A stretch of 64,000 nucleotides of DNA from Tricholoma matsutake. Taxonomy: Eukaryota > Basidiomycota > Agaricomycetes > Agaricales > Tricholomataceae. Positions 27,401-37,744 of the stretch are shown here, piece after piece. The notes under the pieces are model-generated. The model was not told the origin of the DNA. It saw only the letters and a list, made by a program, of their open reading frames with translations, and made no database searches. The stretch lies in contig AP026545.1 of the NCBI GenBank assembly GCA_026075535.2, forward strand, positions 6,138,001-6,202,000, in the 5' to 3' direction. Every line of letters begins with the position of its first letter. The first letter of the stretch is position 1. The translations under genes were made by a program, and so were the position numbers.

Positions 27401-28567
27401 GTGGATCTTCCTTTGGAGCCTGAGACCCACGAACTGCCCTCCCGCGACGTGGCATCTCAACCGGAGCCTAGATCGGTAGAGCAGCGTGAGGACACTGAAG
27501 GCGCAATCCTTCGAACTGCGCGGTCTGAAACGACACGCCATCTCCCTCTGTCTTCCGATCCCTCGACGAATAAGATTCACCTGGATATAGAAGAAAATTT
27601 AGAGCAGACCGTCGAAGCACAGTTGCGGGAGTGGCAGACACTCGGTTTTCCTGATGCGGACGGGGAGAACATTTGGAGACTGTACGAATCTCTGACGCAC
27701 GATCTCGCATACGCTCTATGTGAACAGCTGCGGCTGATCCTGGAGCCAACCCTCGCTACCCGGTTGAAAGGAGACTATCGTACAGGGAAGCGATTGAACA
27801 TGAAGAAGATCATATCCTATATTGCCAGCGATTACACGAAGGACAAAATTTGGTTGCGTAGAACCAAGCCAAGCCAGCGGGAGTACCAGGTGCTCATTGC
27901 CATCGACGATTCACGCTCAATGGCAGAATCACACTCTGTTCACCTGGCCTATGAGACCCTTGCCCTTGTATCAACGGCACTTCGTCGGCTAGAGTCAGGA
28001 GAAATCGCCGTTGCCAAATTCGGGGAGAGTGTGGATATTCTGCACGATCTTGATGACGGGCCGTTTACGGATCAGTCAGGCACCAAAGTCATCAGCTCCT
28101 TCCGCTTCAACCAAAAAGCGACCAACGTTCTGTCGCTCGTTGATACAAGTTTGAAGGTTTTGGAGAACGCCAGGGAGCGTCGTTCCATGAGCTCCGCTAC
28201 GGCCGCTGATCTGTGGCAACTGGAGATCATCATATCCGATGGTATGTGCCAGGACCACGATCGTCTTCGGACTGTGCTCAGGAAGGCAGAGGAGGAGAGA
28301 GTTATGATTGTCTTCATTATTATAGACTCTCTCCTTGCCGTGCCAGGCAACTCCTCGAAGTCACAGGCTGGGCCCGATCAGGGATCAATATTGACGATGG
28401 ACAAGGCGGAATTCAAGAATGTAGATGGTCGAATGGAGCTGCAATTGCAGAAGTACCTCGACTCATTCCCCTTCGAATATTACGTGGTATTGAGGAACGT
28501 GGAGGCATTGCCAGAGGTTCTGGCGGGAACTCTGAAGCAATTTTTTGAACGCATTTCGGAACAGTGA
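12470..28567 (+). CDS. MDN1: Midasin, giant dynein-like AAA ATPase of 60S ribosome maturation
   Basis: Mdn1/Rea1 mechanically removes assembly factors (Ytm1-Erb1, Rsa4) from pre-60S particles in the nucleolus and nucleoplasm. About twenty short introns; roughly 4,900 residues, normal for the family. Six AAA modules have P-loops at about 13536 (PPSSGKS), 14629 (GETGTGKT), 16052 (GPTSSGKT), 16939 (GETGSGKT), 18205 (GSPGVGKT) and 19129-19152 (GQRNSGKT). Walker B motifs: VVFEDIDR, VLLDEINLA, IVLDELNLA, FLLDEISLA, VLLDEMNLA and a degenerate LLLDGANLC in AAA6. A long linker (20.3-25.9 kb) is followed by a D/E-rich tail (25.9-27.1 kb) and the C-terminal MIDAS domain with IDDSRSM at 27902-27922. ATG 12470 or the one two codons later is the likely start. 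The first junction (near 12770-12820) and the one near 20265-20370 are uncertain. No inactivating lesion seen. Confidence 0.95.
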
Positions 28568-29131
28568 CTACAGTGTATATATTATAAAATGCGAGAACGC
28601 TTACTGCTGGACATTATTCTTACATAAGTTACAAGCGATCGCTATATTAAACTCGAAGATTAGACAAGTAATATTCTATCATGGCTCTCGCAACCTTTCG
28701 CATCATAAAAACGCAAATGTGTGTCTCTGTTATGTTAGACTTCTATGCAATTTTCCATTATATCTCAAATCAGTAATTTCATCAAGCAACTCTAGCTCTC
28801 TGAATTCTTGTCTTAAGCAAGTCTTAAGGCACCAGAACCACTGCCTGTGATTTCTGAGAATGAAGTGACTGTGTTATTAGCATACCAGCTGCAGTTGCAC
28901 TGGATGACAATGCTGTATAGTAAGACTGATGAGAATGATTGTCATTAAGGTTTACAACATTATAAGGCCTTGGGTTACCTTGAGAAGCATAGCCTGTCAT
29001 AGAAAAGTTGGGAAGAACCTTGACCTGGTGGACACATGTACCTTTGAATCATCAGGCAAAGAACAGTAAATTGGATTTGTAGTTTTGTATAAGCAGCTGC
29101 ACTTCCTGTTGGTGCTAACACTATAAATCAA
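28568..29131. other. Downstream flank of MDN1, start of transposon island
   Basis: Holds the MDN1 3' end and then AT-rich sequence. No gene, RNA or repeat end was recognised until the MITE at 29132. Confidence 0.4.
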
Positions 29132-29527
29132 TAGGGTTGTTCATGGTAGCCATTCTTGGGCCATTTTGGCTCATTTTCAAACTCATTTTCGGCTCATTTT
29201 TGTGTATTTGGCAGAGGAACAAACAAAAGGGAATGAAAAATGAAATGGAAAATGACATGAAAAATGGTTACTGTGAACACCCTGGGAAGGAAATTTTAGA
29301 AAAATGGAGCAAAAATGCATTTTTCTCGCCAGGCACAGTGCCAAAAAGATAAAAAATGATCATTTTTCGGTTCCCTTTTTACAAAAGCAAGGGTGGGGTT
29401 CCATTTTACATTCATTTTACATTCATTCTCAGTTCCATTTTTGAGAAAAATGGAATCAAAATGAAATTCAAAATGATTGAAAAATGAGTGAAAAATGAAC
29501 CAAAAATGCCAACCGTGAACAACCCTA
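29132..29527. mobile_element. Foldback MITE with imperfect long terminal inverted repeats
   Basis: The left end reads TAGGGTTGTTCATGGTAGCC and the right end, reverse-complemented, TAGGGTTGTTCACGGTTGGC. Both arms continue as imperfect inverted repeats rich in CATTTTT / AAAAATG words. About 396 bp, no coding capacity; the short open frames on both strands are by-products of the inverted repeat. The TAGGG end resembles hAT ends, but a convincing 8-bp target duplication was not seen, so the superfamily is left open. Confidence 0.6.
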
Positions 29528-29898
29528 ATAAGGTTCATTTCAATTTTTTATCTTTAAAAAAGTTTTTTAAGGCTTTTAGAACTTGAGACTTGCCAGCCAT
29601 TCCACCAATATAGGTTCTGAATAAGGATCACTAAGCATGTGTGGCTACAATGTGAAATGCTTTTCCTGGCTCAGTATTAAGACTGAATTTCTCAACTATA
29701 GTATCAAGGGCCTGTTGTATGTCAGTCTCTTCATCAGATAACTGACTTTCTTCCTAATCTTTTTCAACCAGGTTCCACATCAATGGCGACACATTCTTCA
29801 CTGGCATAGGTTTGTCTTGTCACAACAGCTGCACAGCAGAGGAATGGGATAATTGACCTCATTTGAAGTCTGAGGAGAAAGTAAGGTGATCCACACTT

Positions 29899-30076
29899 TG
29901 TTGTGAAAAGGGTAACAGAGCCCGTGGGTTACAAGTGCTCGAAGAGCATGACTACAGTACAGCACAGATTATATACTGGTAACTATGGGGCAGAATAATG
30001 GAATGATGAATGAGTAATAGAAAGGGTATAGGGCTGGAGCAGCCCGAGGTAACCAGCTGAACTCAATATCTCTACA
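29899..30076 (-). repeat. copia-3 3' LTR
   Basis: Matches 31436-31615 in the same orientation with only a few differences. Starts TGTTGTGAAAAGG and ends CTCTACA on the plus strand. Confidence 0.85.
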
Positions 30077-30079
30077 CAC

Positions 30080-30505
30080 TATAAGGGCAACCTAAGCCTC
30101 TAGCAAAGGGAAATCCAAAGTTAAAATTATACTACATAATACAGGCATTGGGGACACACCTAGCAAAGGGAAATCCGAAGAGAAAACTCTAAGGATCCCC
30201 TTGCTGATGCCCAGTATATGTGAAGATGACAAAAATCAAATATAACCTAAAAATAGAAAAAGGCGGAGATAGGCAGATCAAGGCTGCTGAATGACATCAT
30301 ACCAAGGGGTATGTGTCGGAAGGGGTACTCCGCCTCTAAATATAAAAGTGTCAACATGTACAAACATGATAGCAAGGGAAAATTAGTAATAAAATCCGGA
30401 AAAATCATAGAAAATGAAGAATAGAAGGAAATGAGGTGGGGAAAAATATAGGACGAACATAAAAAATAGGAAAAACACACAGGGCACCCCCCTAGTCCCC
30501 TTACA
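30080..30505 (-). mobile_element. Solo LTR of the resident gypsy family
   Basis: The reverse complement closely matches the LTRs at 48220-48636 and 53831-54256, beginning TGTAAGGGGACTAGG and ending CCCTTATA. It is flanked by CACAC on both sides (30075-30079 and 30506-30510), a 5-bp target duplication. No internal sequence remains, so it arose by LTR-LTR recombination after insertion into copia-3. Confidence 0.9.
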
Positions 30506-30605
30506 CACACCCCCTCGAGCAAAAGACGGTAGAGTTGGTCAAGTAAAATGTAAGAATAAAGGAAGAATAAATAAACAAGTGAGAGAACGAACAATAAAAG
30601 TTCCA

Positions 30606-31373
30606 TCACAGGGCCACACCAGTGTCATGTTCTGCCATGAATGTGTAGTCTTCTTCATCTGAGTCTCCCAAGAAAGTTGCAGATGCAGCTACCGCTCTTC
30701 CCAACCTTTTATGACCAGAATCTTCCTTCTTCTTGATGTCCAGATCCTTCTGAGGACAAACAGTGCTGTAGTGACCTTTCTTCAAGCAATAGAAGCAATA
30801 GACAGAGTCACTACCACATGTGGATCACTCAGCACGCATCACCACATTATCGGTTTCTTCCTTCTTGACCTCAGCAACAGCAGGTTTGTCTTGGCAACCT
30901 TCTTCATTCAGTAAGCGAGTGATGATGAAGTCAAGGGTACGAATTTTGGAGTCGACATTGTTGAACATGATGACAATGGAAGAATAAGAGTTGGGTAAGC
31001 TGGCCATGAGAACAACAATGACATCTTCATCAGTGACAGGGACATCAATCAATTTGAGCTTGTTCGACAGAGTGCGAACCTCCCCAATCCAACTTTCAAT
31101 ACCCTGTCCTTCCTTCATAATAGCGGTGATAAACTTCTGATGGATGTGAAGATGGCTGCCAAAACTGTGCGCCCGATGAATGGCAGCAGATATGAGTGTA
31201 GGGAACTGAATGAATGAGTATGTGAGTTGGCATGGATCACAATGGCCGAAGCAGAAGTACGTCTCTGCAGAGTTCCAAGAGTTATGAGGGTGCCAATGAT
31301 GCAGAAGTACAGTCTCTGCCACACACAGGTTCTGAGCTTGCCAACAATCCGAAGTACAGTTACGGTGCTGCAA
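30606..31373 (-). pseudogene. Copia Gag polyprotein (UBN2 type) of copia-3, one stop
   Basis: A frame from about 31373 reads through Gag motifs (IESWIGEVRTLSNKLKLID, ITRLLNEE), then meets a TGA at 30825-30827. It continues in the same frame to a CCHC zinc knuckle, CFYCLKKGHYSTVC (about 30755-30800), ending at the stop 30606-30608. The single TGA sits where an arginine CGA is plausible. The open frame upstream of about 31200 covers 5' sequence and may not be translated. Gag packages element RNA into virus-like particles; alone it cannot support transposition. Confidence 0.75.
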
Positions 31374-31435
31374 GGTGAATTTCAGCCTTCACTGGGCAGG
31401 GGTGGATACACAGGTTTCATGGGATGCTGAGCACT

Positions 31436-31615
31436 TGTGATGTGAAAAGGGTAACAGAGCCCGTGGGTTACAAGTGCTCAAAGAGCATGACTACAGTCCC
31501 GCACAGATTATATACTGGTAACTATGGGGCAGAATAACAGAATGATGAATGAGTAATAGAAAGGGTATAGGGCTGGAGCGGCCCGAGGTAACTGGCTGAG
31601 CTCAATATCTCTACA
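31436..31615 (-). repeat. copia-3 5' LTR
   Basis: Partner of 29899-30076, with a 2-nt difference near its left end (TGTGATGTG instead of TGTTGTG). Followed immediately by the CACTT target duplication. Confidence 0.85.
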
Positions 31616-33191
31616 CACTTCTCCAATGTGTTGCCAGTGATCCCTTGCCAATTCCTCATTGGTTCCACCCCATTTCTTGAGCTCAAGCACATGACGGAAT
31701 CTGTTTGAAGTTTTGAATTTTATTGATTAAACCATCAACACGATGAGACCAAGTCAAAGATGTCACAGTTGTCACAGTAAGAGGCTGGTCCCTGCAAAGT
31801 AAGCCTCCAACTGTACCATATGCCTACTGTATATATACAATAAATACCATATCCATATCTGTACACCAAATGGCCCAAAGAGCAGTATACAGTAAATATA
31901 TGGTATACAGTAACAGTATATGGTAATTTATTTTTTGGTCTCAAACTTGGCTTGCAATGGATGTGGGACTCAAAAGTGTAAAATTTGTGATTTATGTATT
32001 GAATAAATAGATGTGCAGCAACATCCACCAAATCCCCTTTGTGAGGATGCTCTCATACTATAGTGTATGCATAGGTCATGTTTGACCCTGAAGTTCATAG
32101 GTGGTGATCTTCCCACTTTTCAATGTCTGCAATTAATGGAGTCCTTCCGAGTCAGCATGTTTTCCTGATGCATGTCAACTTCCTGGATTCTGTCAATTGG
32201 CCCAATTGTCTCACTTTGTACCAATGTGTCCTATCTGACTCCTAAGTGCATGCCCTAGTCATGTTGAGAATTCAGCTGGGCCAGTTTTGGTGTGTCATCA
32301 ATAATAGTGATGAAGTTAATCAGTTGCCTAGCTTACAAGCAATTTGCTGTGCTCCAATGCCTTGATTGTTTTGCCCTGATGGCCCCCACTATGGCACTGC
32401 TACAACCCATGCTCACAGGAGATGACAACAGGGATGGGAGGTGACTGGCAGACAACAGGGAGGGAGCAGGACCAACAAACAATGGAGACAATGAGGGGCA
32501 TGACAATACTACCAGAAAGTCTGTACCCTGTATATCAATGACATATATGCATCTTCAGATACCCTTTACCCTCTCTCCATCATGGAAAAGGCATATAACT
32601 GTGCCTATTATCAATGCAATCTTACACCCATCACCACAATAATGAACACCAATGGAAACCTTGGACGCTGGTATGTTCTATGCACTGCTTGGCCCCAAGG
32701 CAAATTCAGGCCAGGAACAATGTCTCATCAGCAATATTTTTGCTGGGTCGACTGTACACCATCACCCCCTTCAACAATGACTGCCCAACCACTTTCTACA
32801 CCTCTACCTTCCCCTCCTTTAACAGCCCCAGCTTTGAGCACGAGCACATTACCTGCATTCCCTCCTCCAAATGCCCTCCAACTGGCAACCTATTGCAGTT
32901 TTGCAGGCTATAAATGGAAATGAGCACCTGCCTGTGATCGCACCCAGAACATGTGTCAAACCCACTGCCAACTTAGCGGTGGTTGCCAACAGAAAGACCA
33001 CATCAGCAAAACAAACTCACAGGACACCCCCATCCTTGCTGCTCAGTGAAGACTGGAGGCATCTGGACTGCATATCGTGGGGCTGGCAGAGGGAGGTTGG
33101 CAGGTGGAGGTGCTGGGATTGGTTGGGGCATTGAGAGTGGATGTGGTTGTAGTGAGGGATCAACATTGACATGGGGAGAAGGTGAGGAAGC

Positions 33192-34426
33192 ATGAATAGG
33201 TGGCATTACAGTGTGCCAATGCTGACTGACAGGTGCTCCAAGCAACATTACAACATAATGAATCTCAGTCAAGAAACATTGTGCGGGTGTTCACATGGTG
33301 TCAGGACCACTGCGAGCCTGTTTCATTCAACTTTGCACTATCCCTGGGTTCATGCAACTTTCAAATCACTGAATCCATCCTACATGACCTAGCACTCATT
33401 CATGAGAACAATGTTACTCCCAATCTCATCCAGCTACAGAAGTACAACACTGCAGAAGGACTATGGGTGGGCTTCAAGATTGATCAAGCATTTGATGCCA
33501 AATTACATTGTCACCATTTTCTCATCAAGCGCTGGGAGGTGAAGGAGTGTGTAGGGTTTGAGAGTTGTGTTGAGCAGGTACAGGGTCTACATATGCAGGA
33601 GAATTTGACAGGGGAACAAAGCTATGTCAAGGATATTCTCAGCCAGAAATGTGCTGCACTCACCTTACCTCCATCTGCCATACCTCCACCTCCTGTCCAC
33701 AAGAAACCCTCCCCTCGGTACAACAACATGATTCTCATTTCCTCCGATGACAACACTGGATCTACAACACCCATGCGGCCTCTTGTCACCCCATCACACT
33801 CATTAGCATAGCCTGGCAAGAGATCAGTGCCTCAATCCTGCAAAGTAATTCTTGTTCTCAACTCTGATGAGGAACAGGAAGCGGCAGCAAAGGGGCCAGC
33901 AATGGTTAAGCAAGAACACAAAGTCAGGATCAAGATGGAACCTGGGGTAGAGTACCAGACAGACAGCCATACATCAATATGATGCCACCGCCACCAATGC
34001 TCAAGTGATAGCATCAAGAGCTCAGGTTGCGAAACTGACACATCACCACGACACCTCCACCAACTGTCCACTTCAAGCATTTTCTATAGTGATGATAAAG
34101 GACCAAAGTGGCCTCAAGACTACTATGTTTGTGATGTCATGGCCATTTTCAAGAAGCCACCCCACGGTATCTCAAAGAAGGCCACCTTCGCAATGCACTT
34201 CCCTGGACTGCAATTCAAGAAATCTACATTCTGTGACAACTACAACCTATGGATCTGGACACCTGTTGCTTTCCATACAAGATATGCAGACTATGGCCAC
34301 ATGGAAAAGGGCTCATGGAAAGTTTTTCTGGCTGCCTGTGCAAGGTACCTTGAGAAACAGCATGAGAGGCCAGAAAAGCACAAGAAGCATTGGGTTGAGA
34401 AGGGGAAAGACTGGTTATTGTTCTAG
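33192..34426 (+). pseudogene. Unrecognised second reading frame of the KDZ element
   Basis: Broken frames run 33233-33811 (contains FTWCQDHCEPVSFNFAL, IKRWEVKECVGFESC and a proline-rich tail) and, after a shift, about 34081-34426 (DQDYYVCDVMAIFKK-like, TFAMHFPGLQFKKSTFCDNY, HWVEKGKDWL). I do not recognise a named domain. Similar tryptophan/tyrosine-rich segments occur in repeat-associated hypothetical proteins of mushrooms, from memory. It lies tail-to-tail with the KDZ transposase within the same element, so it is most likely cargo or an accessory gene of that transposon, now decayed. Confidence 0.4.
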
Positions 34427-34524
34427 TTTGCACTTACCTTCCCCATCTTGATTTGTGATCACTCATTGTATTCAACAATCTCATGTCTCTTTATAGTCAC
34501 AATGTATCTTTGTCTTGTCACTGT

Positions 34525-36411
34525 CTAAAATTTTACATTGTATGGATTCCTATTCTGCTGAAATAGCTTCTCCCAGACATCTTCATTTTGCCTGAAAATC
34601 ATTTTGTCCAAAAAAAAGTTGAACTTGTCAACACCCATCTCCCAACAGATAGCATGGTAACCCCCTAACCATACATTTGTTTGCTCTGCAGTGGATGAAA
34701 TGTGTTGCACATTGAGTGTTTGCAGCTCCAGTGAAACATGTCAACTGCAAGTCCAATGTCAGCAAAGAACTCATCACCTTCTACCATCCTCTTCAAGGTG
34801 CAGTCATTGTCAGAAAATATGTGTTTTGGCTTGGGGCCATTGCAGAAAATATTCTTCATGAAATTCTAGTTCTATAGATGAGCAGCATGAGCACAGATAG
34901 TGCATGGTGACATACTGCAACACTATTAACACCCTCAGCCCCATAAAATGTTTGTTGAGCGAGAATAATACCACAAGGAGCAACAATAAGCTCTCCATTG
35001 TGTGTCCTCCTACGTCCAAATTGTGTTCGAAGTTGCTTACACTGAAAGTCTGCATCATGAGCATCATTTTGAAGGGCGGCTGCAATTTCAATCTCCTGCT
35101 CAGCTTTGTCATCAGCCACATCATCTAACACACAGTCTTCAGCAATGCTGTCGTTTGGATGAGAGACCCTTGCTCTTTCAAGACATTCCTTGAGCTGAAA
35201 CCTTGCTTGGCCATGTTCAACATGGATTCATTCTGCTTCAACATGTTCTGGGTCACTGCAAACATGAGCATCCTTCTGACAAAGTTGAGTGCACCCCTTG
35301 ATTGCACAAACCCTCCCCTCAGTTGCCTCATGACTCTTGCAAAAGTGATTCCGTTGAGTCTCCAGAGGCTTAAAGCAGTTGTGCACAACACAGCAGGGAT
35401 GTCCAACAGTCACCCCATCTACAACAACAACCCACACCTCCTCCCCATGAAATATCTGGAAGCACTTGTCACATCAATGGCTCAGTTCTGGTTGGCTGTA
35501 CAAATGGAAGCAAAGATTTTGAGCCCTAATGGCCCCTGCAAAGTGGTACTTCTATAGTCCTGTGTTTGGGACAATGAGTTGGCTGCTAAGTCAAGTGCTG
35601 TCATTGAGGAGGCAAGCTATGGTGAATGCATCCCACACATGTTTGGTTGTGAGTGTAAATCCAACAGGCCAGGCAGAAGGAGGAATGTTGTTACAAGAGA
35701 ACAAATGGTGATAGAGACAGCCACAGTTGGTGGCAGATGTGTGGGAGATCAGCATGGCATTGATCCAGATATTGACCACTTTTCATTCAATGAATTGATG
35801 TTTGCCAGCTTCGATAACATGAAGGGGATGATTGTAGTAGTATCTATGGCCACCTTTTACATAGTAGTTGACTTTACAGCCTGCAGTTGATTAGTGCAAG
35901 ATGGAGTACTGAAGAAAACTGAAGACACACCTTCACAATACAAGCTAACAGAGTATGCTGGTACAGCACCACAGTCCAGTGTAAACAGAGCCACTCATCA
36001 ATACTTTGTCTGCTTCATACAGAGGCCTTTACTCATGCAAGAGCATCCTGGTTGAATGCAGGAATGGGTAGGAGGATAAAGGGTGTCCACAGCCAACCCA
36101 AGACCATGACCATACTTCAGAATGGTATTATCAAGGCTGGATGCAACAAAGTCATGGGTGCCCCAAACCAGAACCCTCAGCTCATTCCACAATAAAGCGA
36201 CATCCTTCAATGAAATCCCACAGCTATCTGCAAGTAATTTAGTCATGCTTGGGGGTAGGACCTCTGGGGCTTGGTGTACAGGTTCTTCAGCTAGTTGTGC
36301 AAGTAGTATGTCATCTTTGAGTTGTTTAGCTATGTGAATGAAATCAAAGAGCCCAATTATTGAAAGAGTGGGCACTAGAGCTGAGATAGTTGCAAGCTCA
36401 CTGTGTGACAT
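34525..36411 (-). pseudogene. KDZ-type transposase, multiply broken
   Basis: Starting at 36411 the frame gives an N-terminal region ending in LYPPTHSCIQPGCSCMSKG (zinc-binding CxC-type cluster). Scattered frames follow: SLYCEGV (about 35900), a second cysteine cluster CCVVHNCFKPLE ... CAIKGCTQLC ... CSDPEH (35228-35437), then DVGGHTMESLL, DIGLAVDMFHWSCKHS (about 34740-34800) and TAEQTNVWLGGYHAICWEM followed by VDKFNFFLDKMIF (34525-34710). This order is that of Kyakuja-Dileera-Zisupton transposases of Agaricomycetes. Numerous frameshifts and stops show it is long dead. Confidence 0.75.
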
Positions 36412-36450
36412 ACTAGGTGATGTTAACTTATATCACATGGCTTTGTTGTC

Positions 36451-36500
36451 ATGTTAGATAGCCGGACAGCCAGACAGCCGGACAGTCAGACACCCAGCCA
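36451..36500. repeat. Short minisatellite (GGACAGCCAGACAGCC-type)
   Basis: A few imperfect copies of a CCGGACAGYCAGACA unit lie in tandem at about 36463-36500, inside the KDZ element. No function is suggested. Confidence 0.6.
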
Positions 36501-36673
36501 TATCCAGGACACAGATGTCCTCAATACTACCACCACCACTGTTGGATTATATAATCTGTCACTGCTTAATCAGTGCTTAACAGACCATAGTTTGCACACA
36601 CACACAAGTGATGTGATAGTTGTAGCAATCCATGTCTGGTTATATGGTATCCTTGTTCTGTTGAACCCTATAA

Positions 36674-36747
36674 GACCTGATAGCTCAGTTGGTCAGAGCA
36701 TCTGGTATATGTCCAGGAGGGCCTGGGTTCAATCCCCAGTCTGGCCA
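36674..36747 (+). tRNA. tRNA-like sequence (possible tRNA pseudogene or SINE head)
   Basis: Box A TAGCTCAGTTGG and box B GGTTCAATCCC are at the right spacing. The D stem (GCTC/GAGC), anticodon stem (TCTGG/CCAGG) and T stem (CTGGG/CCCAG) pair, and a T run (TCTTTT) follows the 3' end. The acceptor stem has about two mismatches and the anticodon loop TATATGT has A instead of T at position 33, so it is probably not a working tRNA. It lies inside the KDZ transposon. The apparent anticodon is TAT, but the loop defect makes the identity unsafe. Confidence 0.45.
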
Positions 36748-37497
36748 TCTTTTCTGTTTAACAACCACTACCATAAACAGCACCAACAGCAACACCTCAA
36801 CACTACAATGGGATCACAGCAGCACCCTCAACTGCTGCCATGAGCAACTGCTCGCAGGGTGGAAACAGGTGGCAAAGTCAGGAATGACAGGGGAGCAAGC
36901 AAGCAACAGCTACAATGACAGGGATAGGGATGACAATGATGGTGGACACCACAAGAAACTCAGCACCAAGGGATGGCAACAGCGATGAGAAGAATAAGAA
37001 TGGACCACAACAAGATGATGACAATGACGACAGCAATAATGAAGGTCGAGGGGTTGAACACCACCCCAGCAACACCCCCGAGGCATGGCAAGGGCATGGC
37101 AATGACAACAACAATGACCAGACAGTGCCAATAGACCCACTGGCAGGCAGTCCACCATGACACAATCCCCCTTCCCTGCACATGGGGGCAGTTTAACTTT
37201 TTTATGTATAGTACCCGCTCCCTTGTGCAAGACATGAGGGTGGTCAGGTGAATCAATGTTTTTGAACATCCTTATTGAGCCGCCTCCCTCCCACTCTGCC
37301 ATGTGAATAGCAATGGCCCATTTAAACCAGTCTATGTAAGTACCAGAAGCTCTTTCTGTCAAAGGTATGGACTTGTGATAGTCTGAAAGAGGCAATATCT
37401 GTATACAGAACCATTAGGATATGGAAAAAATATGGTATATAGTGTATAAATTACTGTATCCATATATTTACACAACAAGCCATATATGGATACTATA

Positions 37498-37728
37498 CTG
37501 TACCAACGCAATCAATTCGTCAGGGAGTGTGACCTGTGACCGACCTGACAAAAAGTTATTTTCGTCAGGTTGTGAAATTTTCTGTGACCTGGGCAAAAAT
37601 TCGGCTAGAAACGTGTGGAAATTGCCTTTTTTGGATGCTTTTGGCTCTCGTCGTTGTGACCCGTGAGTTCCATGACCTTTTGTTTCAACACAAAGGCCCG
37701 TGACCCATGATTAAATGCGTTGGTACAG
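37498..37728. mobile_element. Tc1/mariner-type MITE in the KDZ right terminal repeat
   Basis: Terminal inverted repeats CTGTACCAACGCA...TGCGTTGGTACAG, 13 bp, flanked by TA on both sides (37496-37497 and 37729-37730). Removing it restores better agreement between the two KDZ ends. 231 bp, no coding capacity. Confidence 0.65.
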
Positions 37729-37744
37729 TATGGTTGGAGCCTTA

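Larger units (their letters stand above)
29899..31615 (-). mobile_element. Small internally deleted copia element (copia-3)
   Basis: Direct LTRs of about 180 bp (29899-30076 and 31436-31615, ends TGT...ACA) flank a 1.36 kb interior. CACTT is duplicated at 29894-29898 and 31616-31620, and the flanks join to the uninterrupted version seen at 3950-4250. Inside is only a Gag gene on the minus strand; protease, integrase and reverse transcriptase are absent, so the element is non-autonomous. A purine-rich tract (GAGGGGGTG on the minus strand) precedes the 3' LTR. A gypsy-type solo LTR is inserted in the junction between the 3' LTR and this tract. Confidence 0.85.
29528..31791 (-). pseudogene. Helitron helicase remnant (right-arm copy), split by copia-3
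   Basis: Minus-strand reading: the frame begins near 31791, passes ELKKWGGTNEELARDHWQHI (31625-31690), is interrupted by the element at 29899-31615, then continues MPVKNVSPLMWNLVEKD, KFSLNTEPGKAFHIVATHA (about 29632-29700) and TYIGGMAGKSQVLKAL (29573-29616). The last two match the start and P-loop region of Pif1-like helicases of fungal Helitrons (family usually GGMGGTGKSQV); here a residue pair of the P-loop is lost. Stops and frame changes make it dead. Parts of it recur at 3950-4278. Confidence 0.6.
31800..37744 (-). mobile_element. KDZ (Zisupton-like) DNA transposon, degenerate, 8-bp TSD
   Basis: Ends are inverted: left TAAGCCTCCAACTGTACCAT, right (reverse complement) TAAGGCTCCAACCATACTG. 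The flanks are CTGCAAAG (31792-31799) and CTGCGAAG (37745-37752), an 8-bp target duplication with one CpG to CpA change. The unoccupied site exists at 3942-3949 in the left arm (CTTCGCAG), which confirms both ends. Inside are a minus-strand KDZ transposase pseudogene, a convergent plus-strand reading frame, a tRNA-like sequence and a MITE in the right terminal repeat. An 8-bp duplication is known for Zisupton-type elements. Confidence 0.8.

Noticed and set aside
29137..29538. 71- and 80-codon open frames, Phe/Lys/Met-rich
   Set aside because: Produced by the AAAAATG/CATTTTT inverted arms of the MITE at 29132-29527.
36878..37395. Overlapping open frames on both strands, including a minus frame starting MPLSDYHKSIPLTERAS
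   Set aside because: Mostly low-complexity Cys/His/Leu or Asp/Asn-rich translation within the KDZ element; only the first 60 codons look protein-like and no family was recognised.
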